NCBI RefSeq assembly: GCF_000699445.3
Contig: NC_067196.1
Span: 76,143,864 to 76,207,863, forward strand
Origin: Schistosoma haematobium
Lineage: Eukaryota > Platyhelminthes > Trematoda > Strigeidida > Schistosomatidae
Direction: 5' to 3'
Length of the DNA: 64,000 nt
Part shown: piece after piece, positions 21,601 to 35,000 of the stretch
Numbering within the stretch: the first letter of the stretch is position 1
How the letters are laid out: each line of letters opens with the position of its first letter
Notes under the pieces: model-generated
Database searches by the model: none
What the model was told of the DNA's origin: nothing
The model's input: the letters and a program-made list of their open reading frames with translations, nothing else
Program-made: the position numbers and the translations under genes

Positions 21601-24600
21601 ATATATATATATATAGTAGAGAGAGAGAGAGAGAGAGAAACGGATTCGTTTGATTTTGTGCAAATGTGATTCAGTGATGTGGGCTAATGTTGGTTTGTTA
21701 TTTGTGTGTGATGACTTGCCGTGGAGCTGTTCATCGCATTTATAATATGTGCTGAACAGTTGTTTGCGGCTGAAAGATAATTTGTCGTGTCGCACATGCA
21801 GGTTCTTTATTTCTAAACCCTGTCATCACAACCAACATACATGAAGCTGTGTCCTGATTGAGAATAGTCTTGTCCGATATGTTCGTTTCATTTTATCTAA
21901 CAAAAGTGTGTATGTATATAGACAGTTGTATACACATATAGAGTAGATTTTGTATGTTGATGCTTTATATGAGTGTGTATTTGTATTGTTTGGGCTGTGT
22001 CGATTGGTTATGGCGAGTAGCCGTTCAGCTGCCCCGTGCATAGTTGATTCACTGTGGGTCGTTTCCTGCGGCTGAGATTGAATGGATGCACTGCTATGCC
22101 TCTTGTCCATTTCAGGGACTCGTTGGGTACGATGTGCAGGCCACATGGGATGTTGATTTGTTAAGGTGTTTATGTCGTTCTTAGTAGTGTATTCGTATGT
22201 TTGTTTGTGATTTGTTTTTCTGTGTCTGTAGTCAGTTATATAGCTACTATACTGCATTGTGCACGTTCGTGAATGATGTCGTTAGAGTAGCTGATATTTA
22301 TGCAATGCATTTGATGCGTGTGCGACAAAATGTTATTAGTGTGTTGTCTGTTTAATGAAACACTAGTGGTCAGTATGACAGCAGGTTTCATTGTCTACTG
22401 TGTTGGTCATGCTACGCCATGTGAGTGTGCGAACTGAGAGAAGCAGAGTTTCCTTTTACCGTACTATGAAGACAGAATGAATCGACGTACGTTGTGTGTG
22501 TGTGTGTGTGTTTCTGAGTAATTTAACTTTGTTCAGGAAGATATTAATTTGTTTTGAGTTTCTGTCTTTTTATGAATATATGCATATGATGAAAGTGTCT
22601 TGTCAATGAGTTGTTTTGAATGATTGTTCACTTGTTGTGTAATTATGTGTACGTAGATCTTTGAGTATAGTATGTTGAATAGCCGTTCAGCTACTCCGTG
22701 TATATGGGATTCACGACGAGTCGTTTCCTGCGGCTGAGATTGAACGAATGCATTGCTATGCCTCTTGTCCATTCCAGGGACTTGTTTGGTACGAATGCAG
22801 ACGACATGTCACTTTAGTTATTTGTCTTGTGCGTAACAGATATGACTTTTTGGGTTAGTCTTGTATGTGTTGAGTGCTGATGTTGATGGTGGTTTTGAAA
22901 TGAATTTTCGACAAATAGATTTTGCGTTGGTCAGTGAATCGTTGTGTTTAAAGTAGCGTTTGTGTGTGGTGTTCGAGCGATTTTGCATTCTCGGAAAGAC
23001 TTGGTAGTAGAGAAATACATACATGTATGACATGCAAATTTTCAGTGTGCGTGTGCGCTATGCTCTTTCCTTTCTGTAAATAAATATATATATATATATA
23101 GTGAGAGAGAGAGAGAGAGAGAGAAACGGATTCGTTTGATTTTGTGCAAATGTGATTCAGTGATGTGGGCTAATGTTGGTTTGTTATTTGTGTGTGATGA
23201 CTTGCCGTGGAGCTGTTCATCGCATTTATAATATGTGCTGAACAGTTGTTTGCGGCTGAAAGATAATTTGTCGTGTCGCACATGCAGGTTCTTTATTTCT
23301 AAACCCTGTCATCACAACCAACATACATGAAGCTGTGTCCTGATTGAGAATAGTCTTGTCCGATATGTTCGTTTCATTTTATCTAACAAAAGTGTGTATG
23401 TATATAGACAGTTGTATACACATATAGAGTAGATTTTGTATGTTGATGCTTTATATGAGTGTGTATTTGTATTGTTTGGGCTGTGTCGATTGGTTATGGC
23501 GAGTAGCCGTTCAGCTGCCCCGTGCATAGTTGATTCACTGTGGGTCGTTTCCTGCGGCTGAGATTGAATGGATGCACTGCTATGCCTCTTGTCCATTTCA
23601 GGGACTCGTTGGGTACGATGTGCAGGCCACATGGGATGTTGATTTGTTAAGGTGTTTATGTCGTTCTTAGTAGTGTATTCGTATGTTTGTTTGTGATTTG
23701 TTTTTCTGTGTCTGTAGTCAGTTATATAGCTACTATACTGCATTGTGCACGTTCGTGAATGATGTCGTTAGAGTAGCTGATATTTATGCAATGCATTTGA
23801 TGCGTGTGCGACAAAATGTTATTAGTGTGTTGTCTGTTTAATGAAACACTAGTGGTCAGTATGACAGCAGGTTTCATTGTCTACTGTGTTGGTCATGCTA
23901 CGCCATGTGAGTGTGCGAACTGAGAGAAGCAGAGTTTCCTTTTACCGTACTATGAAGACAGAATGAATCGACGTACGTTGTGTGTGTGTGTGTGTGTTTC
24001 TGAGTAATTTAACTTTGTTCAGGAAGATATTAATTTGTTTTGAGTTTCTGTCTTTTTATGAATATATGCATATGATGAAAGTGTCTTGTCAATGAGTTGT
24101 TTTGAATGATTGTTCACTTGTTGTGTAATTATGTGTACGTAGATCTTTGAGTATAGTATGTTGAATAGCCGTTCAGCTACTCCGTGTATATGGGATTCAC
24201 GACGAGTCGTTTCCTGCGGCTGAGATTGAACGAATGCATTGCTATGCCTCTTGTCCATTCCAGGGACTTGTTTGGTACGAATGCAGACGACATGTCACTT
24301 TAGTTATTTGTCTTGTGCGTAACAGATATGACTTTTTGGGTTAGTCTTGTATGTGTTGAGTGCTGATGTTGATGGTGGTTTTGAAATGAATTTTCGACAA
24401 ATAGATTTTGCGTTGGTCAGTGAATCGTTGTGTTTAAAGTAGCGTTTGTGTGTGGTGTTCGAGCGATTTTGCATTCTCGGAAAGACTTGGTAGTAGAGAA
24501 ATACATACATGTATGACATGCAAATTTTCAGTGTGCGTGTGCGCTATGCTCTTTCCTTTCTGTAAATAAATAATATATATATATATAGTGAGAGAGAGAG

Positions 24601-27537
24601 AGAGAGAGAAACGGATTCGTTTGATTTTGTGCAAATGTGATTCAGTGATGTGGGCTAATGTTGGTTTGTTATTTGTGTGTGATGACTTGCCGTGGAGCTG
24701 TTCATCGCATTTATAATATGTGCTGAACAGTTGTTTGCGGCTGAAAGATAATTTGTCGTGTCGCACATGCAGGTTCTTTATTTCTAAACCCTGTCATCAC
24801 AACCAACATACATGAAGCTGTGTCCTGATTGAGAATAGTCTTGTCCGATATGTTCGTTTCATTTTATCTAACAAAAGTGTGTATGTATATAGACAGTTGT
24901 ATACACATATAGAGTAGATTTTGTATGTTGATGCTTTATATGAGTGTGTATTTGTATTGTTTGGGCTGTGTCGATTGGTTATGGCGAGTAGCCGTTCAGC
25001 TGCCCCGTGCATAGTTGATTCACTGTGGGTCGTTTCCTGCGGCTGAGATTGAATGGATGCACTGCTATGCCTCTTGTCCATTTCAGGGACTCGTTGGGTA
25101 CGATGTGCAGGCCACATGGGATGTTGATTTGTTAAGGTGTTTATGTCGTTCTTAGTAGTGTATTCGTATGTTTGTTTGTGATTTGTTTTTCTGTGTCTGT
25201 AGTCAGTTATATAGCTACTATACTGCATTGTGCACGTTCGTGAATGATGTCGTTAGAGTAGCTGATATTTATGCAATGCATTTGATGCGTGTGCGACAAA
25301 ATGTTATTAGTGTGTTGTCTGTTTAATGAAACACTAGTGGTCAGTATGACAGCAGGTTTCATTGTCTACTGTGTTGGTCATGCTACGCCATGTGAGTGTG
25401 CGAACTGAGAGAAGCAGAGTTTCCTTTTACCGTACTATGAAGACAGAATGAATCGACGTACGTTGTGTGTGTGTGTGTGTGTTTCTGAGTAATTTAACTT
25501 TGTTCAGGAAGATATTAATTTGTTTTGAGTTTCTGTCTTTTTATGAATATATGCATATGATGAAAGTGTCTTGTCAATGAGTTGTTTTGAATGATTGTTC
25601 ACTTGTTGTGTAATTATGTGTACGTAGATCTTTGAGTATAGTATGTTGAATAGCCGTTCAGCTACTCCGTGTATATGGGATTCACGACGAGTCGTTTCCT
25701 GCGGCTGAGATTGAACGAATGCATTGCTATGCCTCTTGTCCATTCCAGGGACTTGTTTGGTACGAATGCAGACGACATGTCACTTTAGTTATTTGTCTTG
25801 TGCGTAACAGATATGACTTTTTGGGTTAGTCTTGTATGTGTTGAGTGCTGATGTTGATGGTGGTTTTGAAATGAATTTTCGACAAATAGATTTTGCGTTG
25901 GTCAGTGAATCGTTGTGTTTAAAGTAGCGTTTGTGTGTGGTGTTCGAGCGATTTTGCATTCTCGGAAAGACTTGGTAGTAGAGAAATACATACATGTATG
26001 ACATGCAAATTTTCAGTGTGCGTGTGCGCTATGCTCTTTCCTTTCTGTAAATAAATATATATATATATAGTAGAGAGAGAGAGAGAGAGAGAGAAACGGA
26101 TTCGTTTGATTTTGTGCAAATGTGATTCAGTGATGTGGGCTAATGTTGGTTTGTTATTTGTGTGTGATGACTTGCCGTGGAGCTGTTCATCGCATTTATA
26201 ATATGTGCTGAACAGTTGTTTGCGGCTGAAAGATAATTTGTCGTGTCGCACATGCAGGTTCTTTATTTCTAAACCCTGTCATCACAACCAACATACATGA
26301 AGCTGTGTCCTGATTGAGAATAGTCTTGTCCGATATGTTCGTTTCATTTTATCTAACAAAAGTGTGTATGTATATAGACAGTTGTATACACATATAGAGT
26401 AGATTTTGTATGTTGATGCTTTATATGAGTGTGTATTTGTATTGTTTGGGCTGTGTCGATTGGTTATGGCGAGTAGCCGTTCAGCTGCCCCGTGCATAGT
26501 TGATTCACTGTGGGTCGTTTCCTGCGGCTGAGATTGAATGGATGCACTGCTATGCCTCTTGTCCATTTCAGGGACTCGTTGGGTACGATGTGCAGGCCAC
26601 ATGGGATGTTGATTTGTTAAGGTGTTTATGTCGTTCTTAGTAGTGTATTCGTATGTTTGTTTGTGATTTGTTTTTCTGTGTCTGTAGTCAGTTATATAGC
26701 TACTATACTGCATTGTGCACGTTCGTGAATGATGTCGTTAGAGTAGCTGATATTTATGCAATGCATTTGATGCGTGTGCGACAAAATGTTATTAGTGTGT
26801 TGTCTGTTTAATGAAACACTAGTGGTCAGTATGACAGCAGGTTTCATTGTCTACTGTGTTGGTCATGCTACGCCATGTGAGTGTGCGAACTGAGAGAAGC
26901 AGAGTTTCCTTTTACCGTACTATGAAGACAGAATGAATCGACGTACGTTGTGTGTGTGTGTGTGTGTTTCTGAGTAATTTAACTTTGTTCAGGAAGATAT
27001 TAATTTGTTTTGAGTTTCTGTCTTTTTATGAATATATGCATATGATGAAAGTGTCTTGTCAATGAGTTGTTTTGAATGATTGTTCACTTGTTGTGTAATT
27101 ATGTGTACGTAGATCTTTGAGTATAGTATGTTGAATAGCCGTTCAGCTACTCCGTGTATATGGGATTCACGACGAGTCGTTTCCTGCGGCTGAGATTGAA
27201 CGAATGCATTGCTATGCCTCTTGTCCATTCCAGGGACTTGTTTGGTACGAATGCAGACGACATGTCACTTTAGTTATTTGTCTTGTGCGTAACAGATATG
27301 ACTTTTTGGGTTAGTCTTGTATGTGTTGAGTGCTGATGTTGATGGTGGTTTTGAAATGAATTTTCGACAAATAGATTTTGCGTTGGTCAGTGAATCGTTG
27401 TGTTTAAAGTAGCGTTTGTGTGTGGTGTTCGAGCGATTTTGCATTCTCGGAAAGACTTGGTAGTAGAGAAATACATACATGTATGACATGCAAATTTTCA
27501 GTGTGCGTGTGCGCTATGCTCTTTCCTTTCTGTAAAT

Positions 27538-27579
<42 letters not shown>

Positions 27580-29039
27580 AACGGATTCGTTTGATTTTGT
27601 GCAAATGTGATTCAGTGATGTGGGCTAATGTTGGTTTGTTATTTGTGTGTGATGACTTGCCGTGGAGCTGTTCATCGCATTTATAATATGTGCTGAACAG
27701 TTGTTTGCGGCTGAAAGATAATTTGTCGTGTCGCACATGCAGGTTCTTTATTTCTAAACCCTGTCATCACAACCAACATACATGAAGCTGTGTCCTGATT
27801 GAGAATAGTCTTGTCCGATATGTTCGTTTCATTTTATCTAACAAAAGTGTGTATGTATATAGACAGTTGTATACACATATAGAGTAGATTTTGTATGTTG
27901 ATGCTTTATATGAGTGTGTATTTGTATTGTTTGGGCTGTGTCGATTGGTTATGGCGAGTAGCCGTTCAGCTGCCCCGTGCATAGTTGATTCACTGTGGGT
28001 CGTTTCCTGCGGCTGAGATTGAATGGATGCACTGCTATGCCTCTTGTCCATTTCAGGGACTCGTTGGGTACGATGTGCAGGCCACATGGGATGTTGATTT
28101 GTTAAGGTGTTTATGTCGTTCTTAGTAGTGTATTCGTATGTTTGTTTGTGATTTGTTTTTCTGTGTCTGTAGTCAGTTATATAGCTACTATACTGCATTG
28201 TGCACGTTCGTGAATGATGTCGTTAGAGTAGCTGATATTTATGCAATGCATTTGATGCGTGTGCGACAAAATGTTATTAGTGTGTTGTCTGTTTAATGAA
28301 ACACTAGTGGTCAGTATGACAGCAGGTTTCATTGTCTACTGTGTTGGTCATGCTACGCCATGTGAGTGTGCGAACTGAGAGAAGCAGAGTTTCCTTTTAC
28401 CGTACTATGAAGACAGAATGAATCGACGTACGTTGTGTGTGTGTGTGTGTGTTTCTGAGTAATTTAACTTTGTTCAGGAAGATATTAATTTGTTTTGAGT
28501 TTCTGTCTTTTTATGAATATATGCATATGATGAAAGTGTCTTGTCAATGAGTTGTTTTGAATGATTGTTCACTTGTTGTGTAATTATGTGTACGTAGATC
28601 TTTGAGTATAGTATGTTGAATAGCCGTTCAGCTACTCCGTGTATATGGGATTCACGACGAGTCGTTTCCTGCGGCTGAGATTGAACGAATGCATTGCTAT
28701 GCCTCTTGTCCATTCCAGGGACTTGTTTGGTACGAATGCAGACGACATGTCACTTTAGTTATTTGTCTTGTGCGTAACAGATATGACTTTTGGGTTAGTC
28801 TTGTATGTGTTGAGTGCTGATGTTGATGGTGGTTTTGAAATGAATTTTCGACAAATAGATTTTGCGTTGGTCAGTGAATCGTTGTGTTTAAAGTAGCGTT
28901 TGTGTGTGGTGTTCGAGCGATTTTGCATTCTCGGAAAGACTTGGTAGTAGAGAAATACATACATGTATGACATGCAAATTTTCAGTGTGCGTGTGCGCTA
29001 TGCTCTTTCCTTTCTGTAAATAAATATATATATATATAT

Positions 29040-29073
<34 letters not shown>

Positions 29074-32000
29074 GGATTCGTTTGATTTTGTGCAAATGTG
29101 ATTCAGTGATGTGGGCTAATGTTGGTTTGTTATTTGTGTGTGATGACTTGCCGTGGAGCTGTTCATCGCATTTATAATATGTGCTGAACAGTTGTTTGCG
29201 GCTGAAAGATAATTTGTCGTGTCGCACATGCAGGTTCTTTATTTCTAAACCCTGTCATCACAACCAACATACATGAAGCTGTGTCCTGATTGAGAATAGT
29301 CTTGTCCGATATGTTCGTTTCATTTTATCTAACAAAAGTGTGTATGTATATAGACAGTTGTATACACATATAGAGTAGATTTTGTATGTTGATGCTTTAT
29401 ATGAGTGTGTATTTGTATTGTTTGGGCTGTGTCGATTGGTTATGGCGAGTAGCCGTTCAGCTGCCCCGTGCATAGTTGATTCACTGTGGGTCGTTTCCTG
29501 CGGCTGAGATTGAATGGATGCACTGCTATGCCTCTTGTCCATTTCAGGGACTCGTTGGGTACGATGTGCAGGCCACATGGGATGTTGATTTGTTAAGGTG
29601 TTTATGTCGTTCTTAGTAGTGTATTCGTATGTTTGTTTGTGATTTGTTTTTCTGTGTCTGTAGTCAGTTATATAGCTACTATACTGCATTGTGCACGTTC
29701 GTGAATGATGTCGTTAGAGTAGCTGATATTTATGCAATGCATTTGATGCGTGTGCGACAAAATGTTATTAGTGCGTTGTCTGTTTAATGAAACACTAGTG
29801 GTCAGTATGACAGCAGGTTTCATTGTCTACTGTGTTGGTCATGCTACGCCATGTGAGTGTGCGAACTGAGAGAAGCAGAGTTTCCTTTTACCGTACTATG
29901 AAGACAGAATGAATCGACGTACGTTGTGTGTGTGTGTGTGTGTTTCTGAGTAATTTAACTTTGTTCAGGAAGATATTAATTTGTTTTGAGTTTCTGTCTT
30001 TTTATGAATATATGCATATGATGAAAGTGTCTTGTCAATGAGTTGTTTTGAATGATTGTTCACTTGTTGTGTAATTATGTGTACGTAGATCTTTGAGTAT
30101 AGTATGTTGAATAGCCGTTCAGCTACTCCGTGTATATGGGATTCACGACGAGTCGTTTCCTGCGGCTGAGATTGAACGAATGCATTGCTATGCCTCTTGT
30201 CCATTCCAGGGACTTGTTTGGTACGAATGCAGACGACATGTCACTTTAGTTATTTGTCTTGTGCGTAACAGATATGACTTTTTGGGTTAGTCTTGTATGT
30301 GTTGAGTGCTGATGTTGATGGTGGTTTTGAAATGAATTTTCGACAAATAGATTTTGCGTTGGTCAGTGAATCGTTGTGTTTAAAGTAGCGTTTGTGTGTG
30401 GTGTTCGAGCGATTTTGCATTCTCGGAAAGACTTGGTAGTAGAGAAATACATACATGTATGACATGCAAATTTTCAGTGTGCGTGTGCGCTATGCTCTTT
30501 CCTTTCTGTAAATATATATATATATATATAGTGAGAGAGAGAGAGAGAGAGAGAGAGAAACGGATTCGTTTGATTTTGTGCAAATGTGATTCAGTGATGT
30601 GGGCTAATGTTGGTTTGTTATTTGTGTGTGATGACTTGCCGTGGAGCTGTTCATCGCATTTATAATATGTGCTGAACAGTTGTTTGCGGCTGAAAGATAA
30701 TTTGTCGTGTCGCACATGCAGGTTCTTTATTTCTAAACCCTGTCATCACAACCAACATACATGAAGCTGTGTCCTGATTGAGAATAGTCTTGTCCGATAT
30801 GTTCGTTTCATTTTATCTAACAAAAGTGTGTATGTATATAGACAGTTGTATACACATATAGAGTAGATTTTGTATGTTGATGCTTTATATGAGTGTGTAT
30901 TTGTATTGTTTGGGCTGTGTCGATTGGTTATGGCGAGTAGCCGTTCAGCTGCCCGTGCATAGTTGATTCACTGTGGGTCGTTTCCTGCGGCTGAGATTGA
31001 ATGGATGCACTGCTATGCCTCTTGTCCATTTCAGGGACTCGTTGGGTACGATGTGCAGGCCACATGGGATGTTGATTTGTTAAGGTGTTTATGTCGTTCT
31101 TAGTAGTGTATTCGTATGTTTGTTTGTGATTTGTTTTTCTGTGTCTGTAGTCAGTTATATAGCTACTATACTGCATTGTGCACGTTCGTGAATGATGTCG
31201 TTAGAGTAGCTGATATTTATGCAATGCATTTGATGCGTGTGCGACAAAATGTTATTAGTGTGTTGTCTGTTTAATGAAACACTAGTGGTCAGTATGACAG
31301 CAGGTTTCATTGTCTACTGTGTTGGTCATGCTACGCCATGTGAGTGTGCGAACTGAGAGAAGCAGAGTTTCCTTTTACCGTACTATGAAGACAGAATGAA
31401 TCGACGTACGTTGTGTGTGTGTGTGTGTTTCTGAGTAATTTAACTTTGTTCAGGAAGATATTAATTTGTTTTGAGTTTCTGTCTTTTTATGAATATATGC
31501 ATATGATGAAAGTGTCTTGTCAATGAGTTGTTTTGAATGATTGTTCACTTGTTGTGTAATTATGTGTACGTAGATCTTTGAGTATAGTATGTTGAATAGC
31601 CGTTCAGCTACTCCGTGTATATGGGATTCACGACGAGTCGTTTCCTGCGGCTGAGATTGAACGAATGCATTGCTATGCCTCTTGTCCATTCCAGGGACTT
31701 GTTTGGTACGAATGCAGACGACATGTCACTTTAGTTATTTGTCTTGTGCGTAACAGATATGACTTTTTGGGTTAGTCTTGTATGTGTTGAGTGCTGATGT
31801 TGATGGTGGTTTTGAAATGAATTTTCGACAAATAGATTTTGCGTTGGTCAGTGAATCGTTGTGTTTAAAGTAGCGTTTGTGTGTGGTGTTCGAGCGATTT
31901 TGCATTCTCGGAAAGACTTGGTAGTAGAGAAATACATACATGTATGACATGCAAATTTTCAGTGTGCGTGTGCGCTATGCTCTTTCCTTTCTGTAAATAA

Positions 32001-35000
32001 ATAAATATATATATATATAGTGAGAGAGAGAGAGAGAGAGAGAGAGAAAAACGGATTCGTTTGATTTTGTGCAAATGTGATTCAGTGATGTGGGCTAATG
32101 TTGGTTTGTTATTTGTGTGTGATGACTTGCCGTGGAGCTGTTCATCGCATTTATAATATGTGCTGAACAGTTGTTTGCGGCTGAAAGATAATTTGTCGTG
32201 TCGCACATGCAGGTTCTTTATTTCTAAACCCTGTCATCACAACCAACATACATGAAGCTGTGTCCTGATTGAGAATAGTCTTGTCCGATATGTTCGTTTC
32301 ATTTTATCTAACAAAAGTGTGTATGTATATAGACAGTTGTATACACATATAGAGTAGATTTTGTATGTTGATGCTTTATATGAGTGTGTATTTGTATTGT
32401 TTGGGCTGTGTCGATTGGTTATGGCGAGTAGCCGTTCAGCTGCCCCGTGCATAGTTGATTCACTGTGGGTCGTTTCCTGCGGCTGAGATTGAATGGATGC
32501 ACTGCTATGCCTCTTGTCCATTTCAGGGACTCGTTGGGTACGATGTGCAGGCCACATGGGATGTTGATTTGTTAAGGTGTTTATGTCGTTCTTAGTAGTG
32601 TATTCGTATGTTTGTTTGTGATTTGTTTTTCTGTGTCTGTAGTCAGTTATATAGCTACTATACTGCATTGTGCACGTTCGTGAATGATGTCGTTAGAGTA
32701 GCTGATATTTATGCAATGCATTTGATGCGTGTGCGACAAAATGTTATTAGTGTGTTGTCTGTTTAATGAAACACTAGTGGTCAGTATGACAGCAGGTTTC
32801 ATTGTCTACTGTGTTGGTCATGCTACGCCATGTGAGTGTGCGAACTGAGAGAAGCAGAGTTTCCTTTTACCGTACTATGAAGACAGAATGAATCGACGTA
32901 CGTTGTGTGTGTGTGTGTGTGTTTCTGAGTAATTTAACTTTGTTCAGGAAGATATTAATTTGTTTTGAGTTTCTGTCTTTTTATGAATATATGCATATGA
33001 TGAAAGTGTCTTGTCAATGAGTTGTTTTGAATGATTGTTCACTTGTTGTGTAATTATGTGTACGTAGATCTTTGGGTATAGTATGTTGAATAGCCGTTCA
33101 GCTACTCCGTGTATATGGGATTCACGACGAGTCGTTTCCTGCGGCTGAGATTGAACGAATGCATTGCTATGCCTCTTGTCCATTCCAGGGACTTGTTTGG
33201 TACGAATGCAGACGACATGTCACTTTAGTTATTTGTCTTGTGCGTAACAGATATGACTTTTTGGGTTAGTCTTGTATGTGTTGAGTGCTGATGTTGATGG
33301 TGGTTTTGAAATGAATTTTCGACAAATAGATTTTGCGTTGGTCAGTGAATCGTTGTGTTTAAAGTAGCGTTTGTGTGTGGTGTTCGAGCGATTTTGCATT
33401 CTCGGAAAGACTTGGTAGTAGAGAAATACATACATGTATGACATGCAAATTTTCAGTGTGCGTGTGCGCTATGCTCTTTCCTTTCTGTAAATAATATATA
33501 TATATATATAGTGAGAGAGAGAGAGAGAGAGAGAGAAACGGATTCGTTTGATTTTGTGCAAATGTGATTCAGTGATGTGGGCTAATGTTGGTTTGTTATT
33601 TGTGTGTGATGACTTGCCGTGGAGCTGTTCATCGCATTTATAATATGTGCTGAACAGTTGTTTGCGGCTGAAAGATAATTTGTCGTGTCGCACATGCAGG
33701 TTCTTTATTTCTAAACCCTGTCATCACAACCAACATACATGAAGCTGTGTCCTGATTGAGAATAGTCTTGTCCGATATGTTCGTTTCATTTTATCTAACA
33801 AAAGTGTGTATGTATATAGACAGTTGTATACACATATAGAGTAGATTTTGTATGTTGATGCTTTATATGAGTGTGTATTTGTATTGTTTGGGCTGTGTCG
33901 ATTGGTTATGGCGAGTAGCCGTTCAGCTGCCCCGTGCATAGTTGATTCACTGTGGGTCGTTTCCTGCGGCTGAGATTGAATGGATGCACTGCTATGCCTC
34001 TTGTCCATTTCAGGGACTCGTTGGGTACGATGTGCAGGCCACATGGGATGTTGATTTGTTAAGGTGTTTATGTCGTTCTTAGTAGTGTATTCGTATGTTT
34101 GTTTGTGATTTGTTTTTCTGTGTCTGTAGTCAGTTATATAGCTACTATACTGCATTGTGCACGTTCGTGAATGATGTCGTTAGAGTAGCTGATATTTATG
34201 CAATGCATTTGATGCGTGTGCGACAAAATGTTATTAGTGTGTTGTCTGTTTAATGAAACACTAGTGGTCAGTATGACAGCAGGTTTCATTGTCTACTGTG
34301 TTGGTCATGCTACGCCATGTGAGTGTGCGAACTGAGAGAAGCAGAGTTTCCTTTTACCGTACTATGAAGACAGAATGAATCGACGTACGTTGTGTGTGTG
34401 TGTGTGTGTTTCTGAGTAATTTAACTTTGTTCAGGAAGATATTAATTTGTTTTGAGTTTCTGTCTTTTTATGAATATATGCATATGATGAAAGTGTCTTG
34501 TCAATGAGTTGTTTTGAATGATTGTTCACTTGTTGTGTAATTATGTGTACGTAGATCTTTGAGTATAGTATGTTGAATAGCCGTTCAGCTACTCCGTGTA
34601 TATGGGATTCACGACGAGTCGTTTCCTGCGGCTGAGATTGAACGAATGCATTGCTATGCCTCTTGTCCATTCCAGGGACTTGTTTGGTACGAATGCAGAC
34701 GACATGTCACTTTAGTTATTTGTCTTGTGCGTAACAGATATGACTTTTTGGGTTAGTCTTGTATGTGTTGAGTGCTGATGTTGATGGTGGTTTTGAAATG
34801 AATTTTCGACAAATAGATTTTGCGTTGGTCAGTGAATCGTTGTGTTTAAAGTAGCGTTTGTGTGTGGTGTTCGAGCGATTTTGCATTCTCGGAAAGACTT
34901 GGTAGTAGAGAAATACATACATGTATGACATGCAAATTTTCAGTGTGCGTGTGCGCTATGCTCTTTCCTTTCTGTAAATAAATATATATATATATATAGG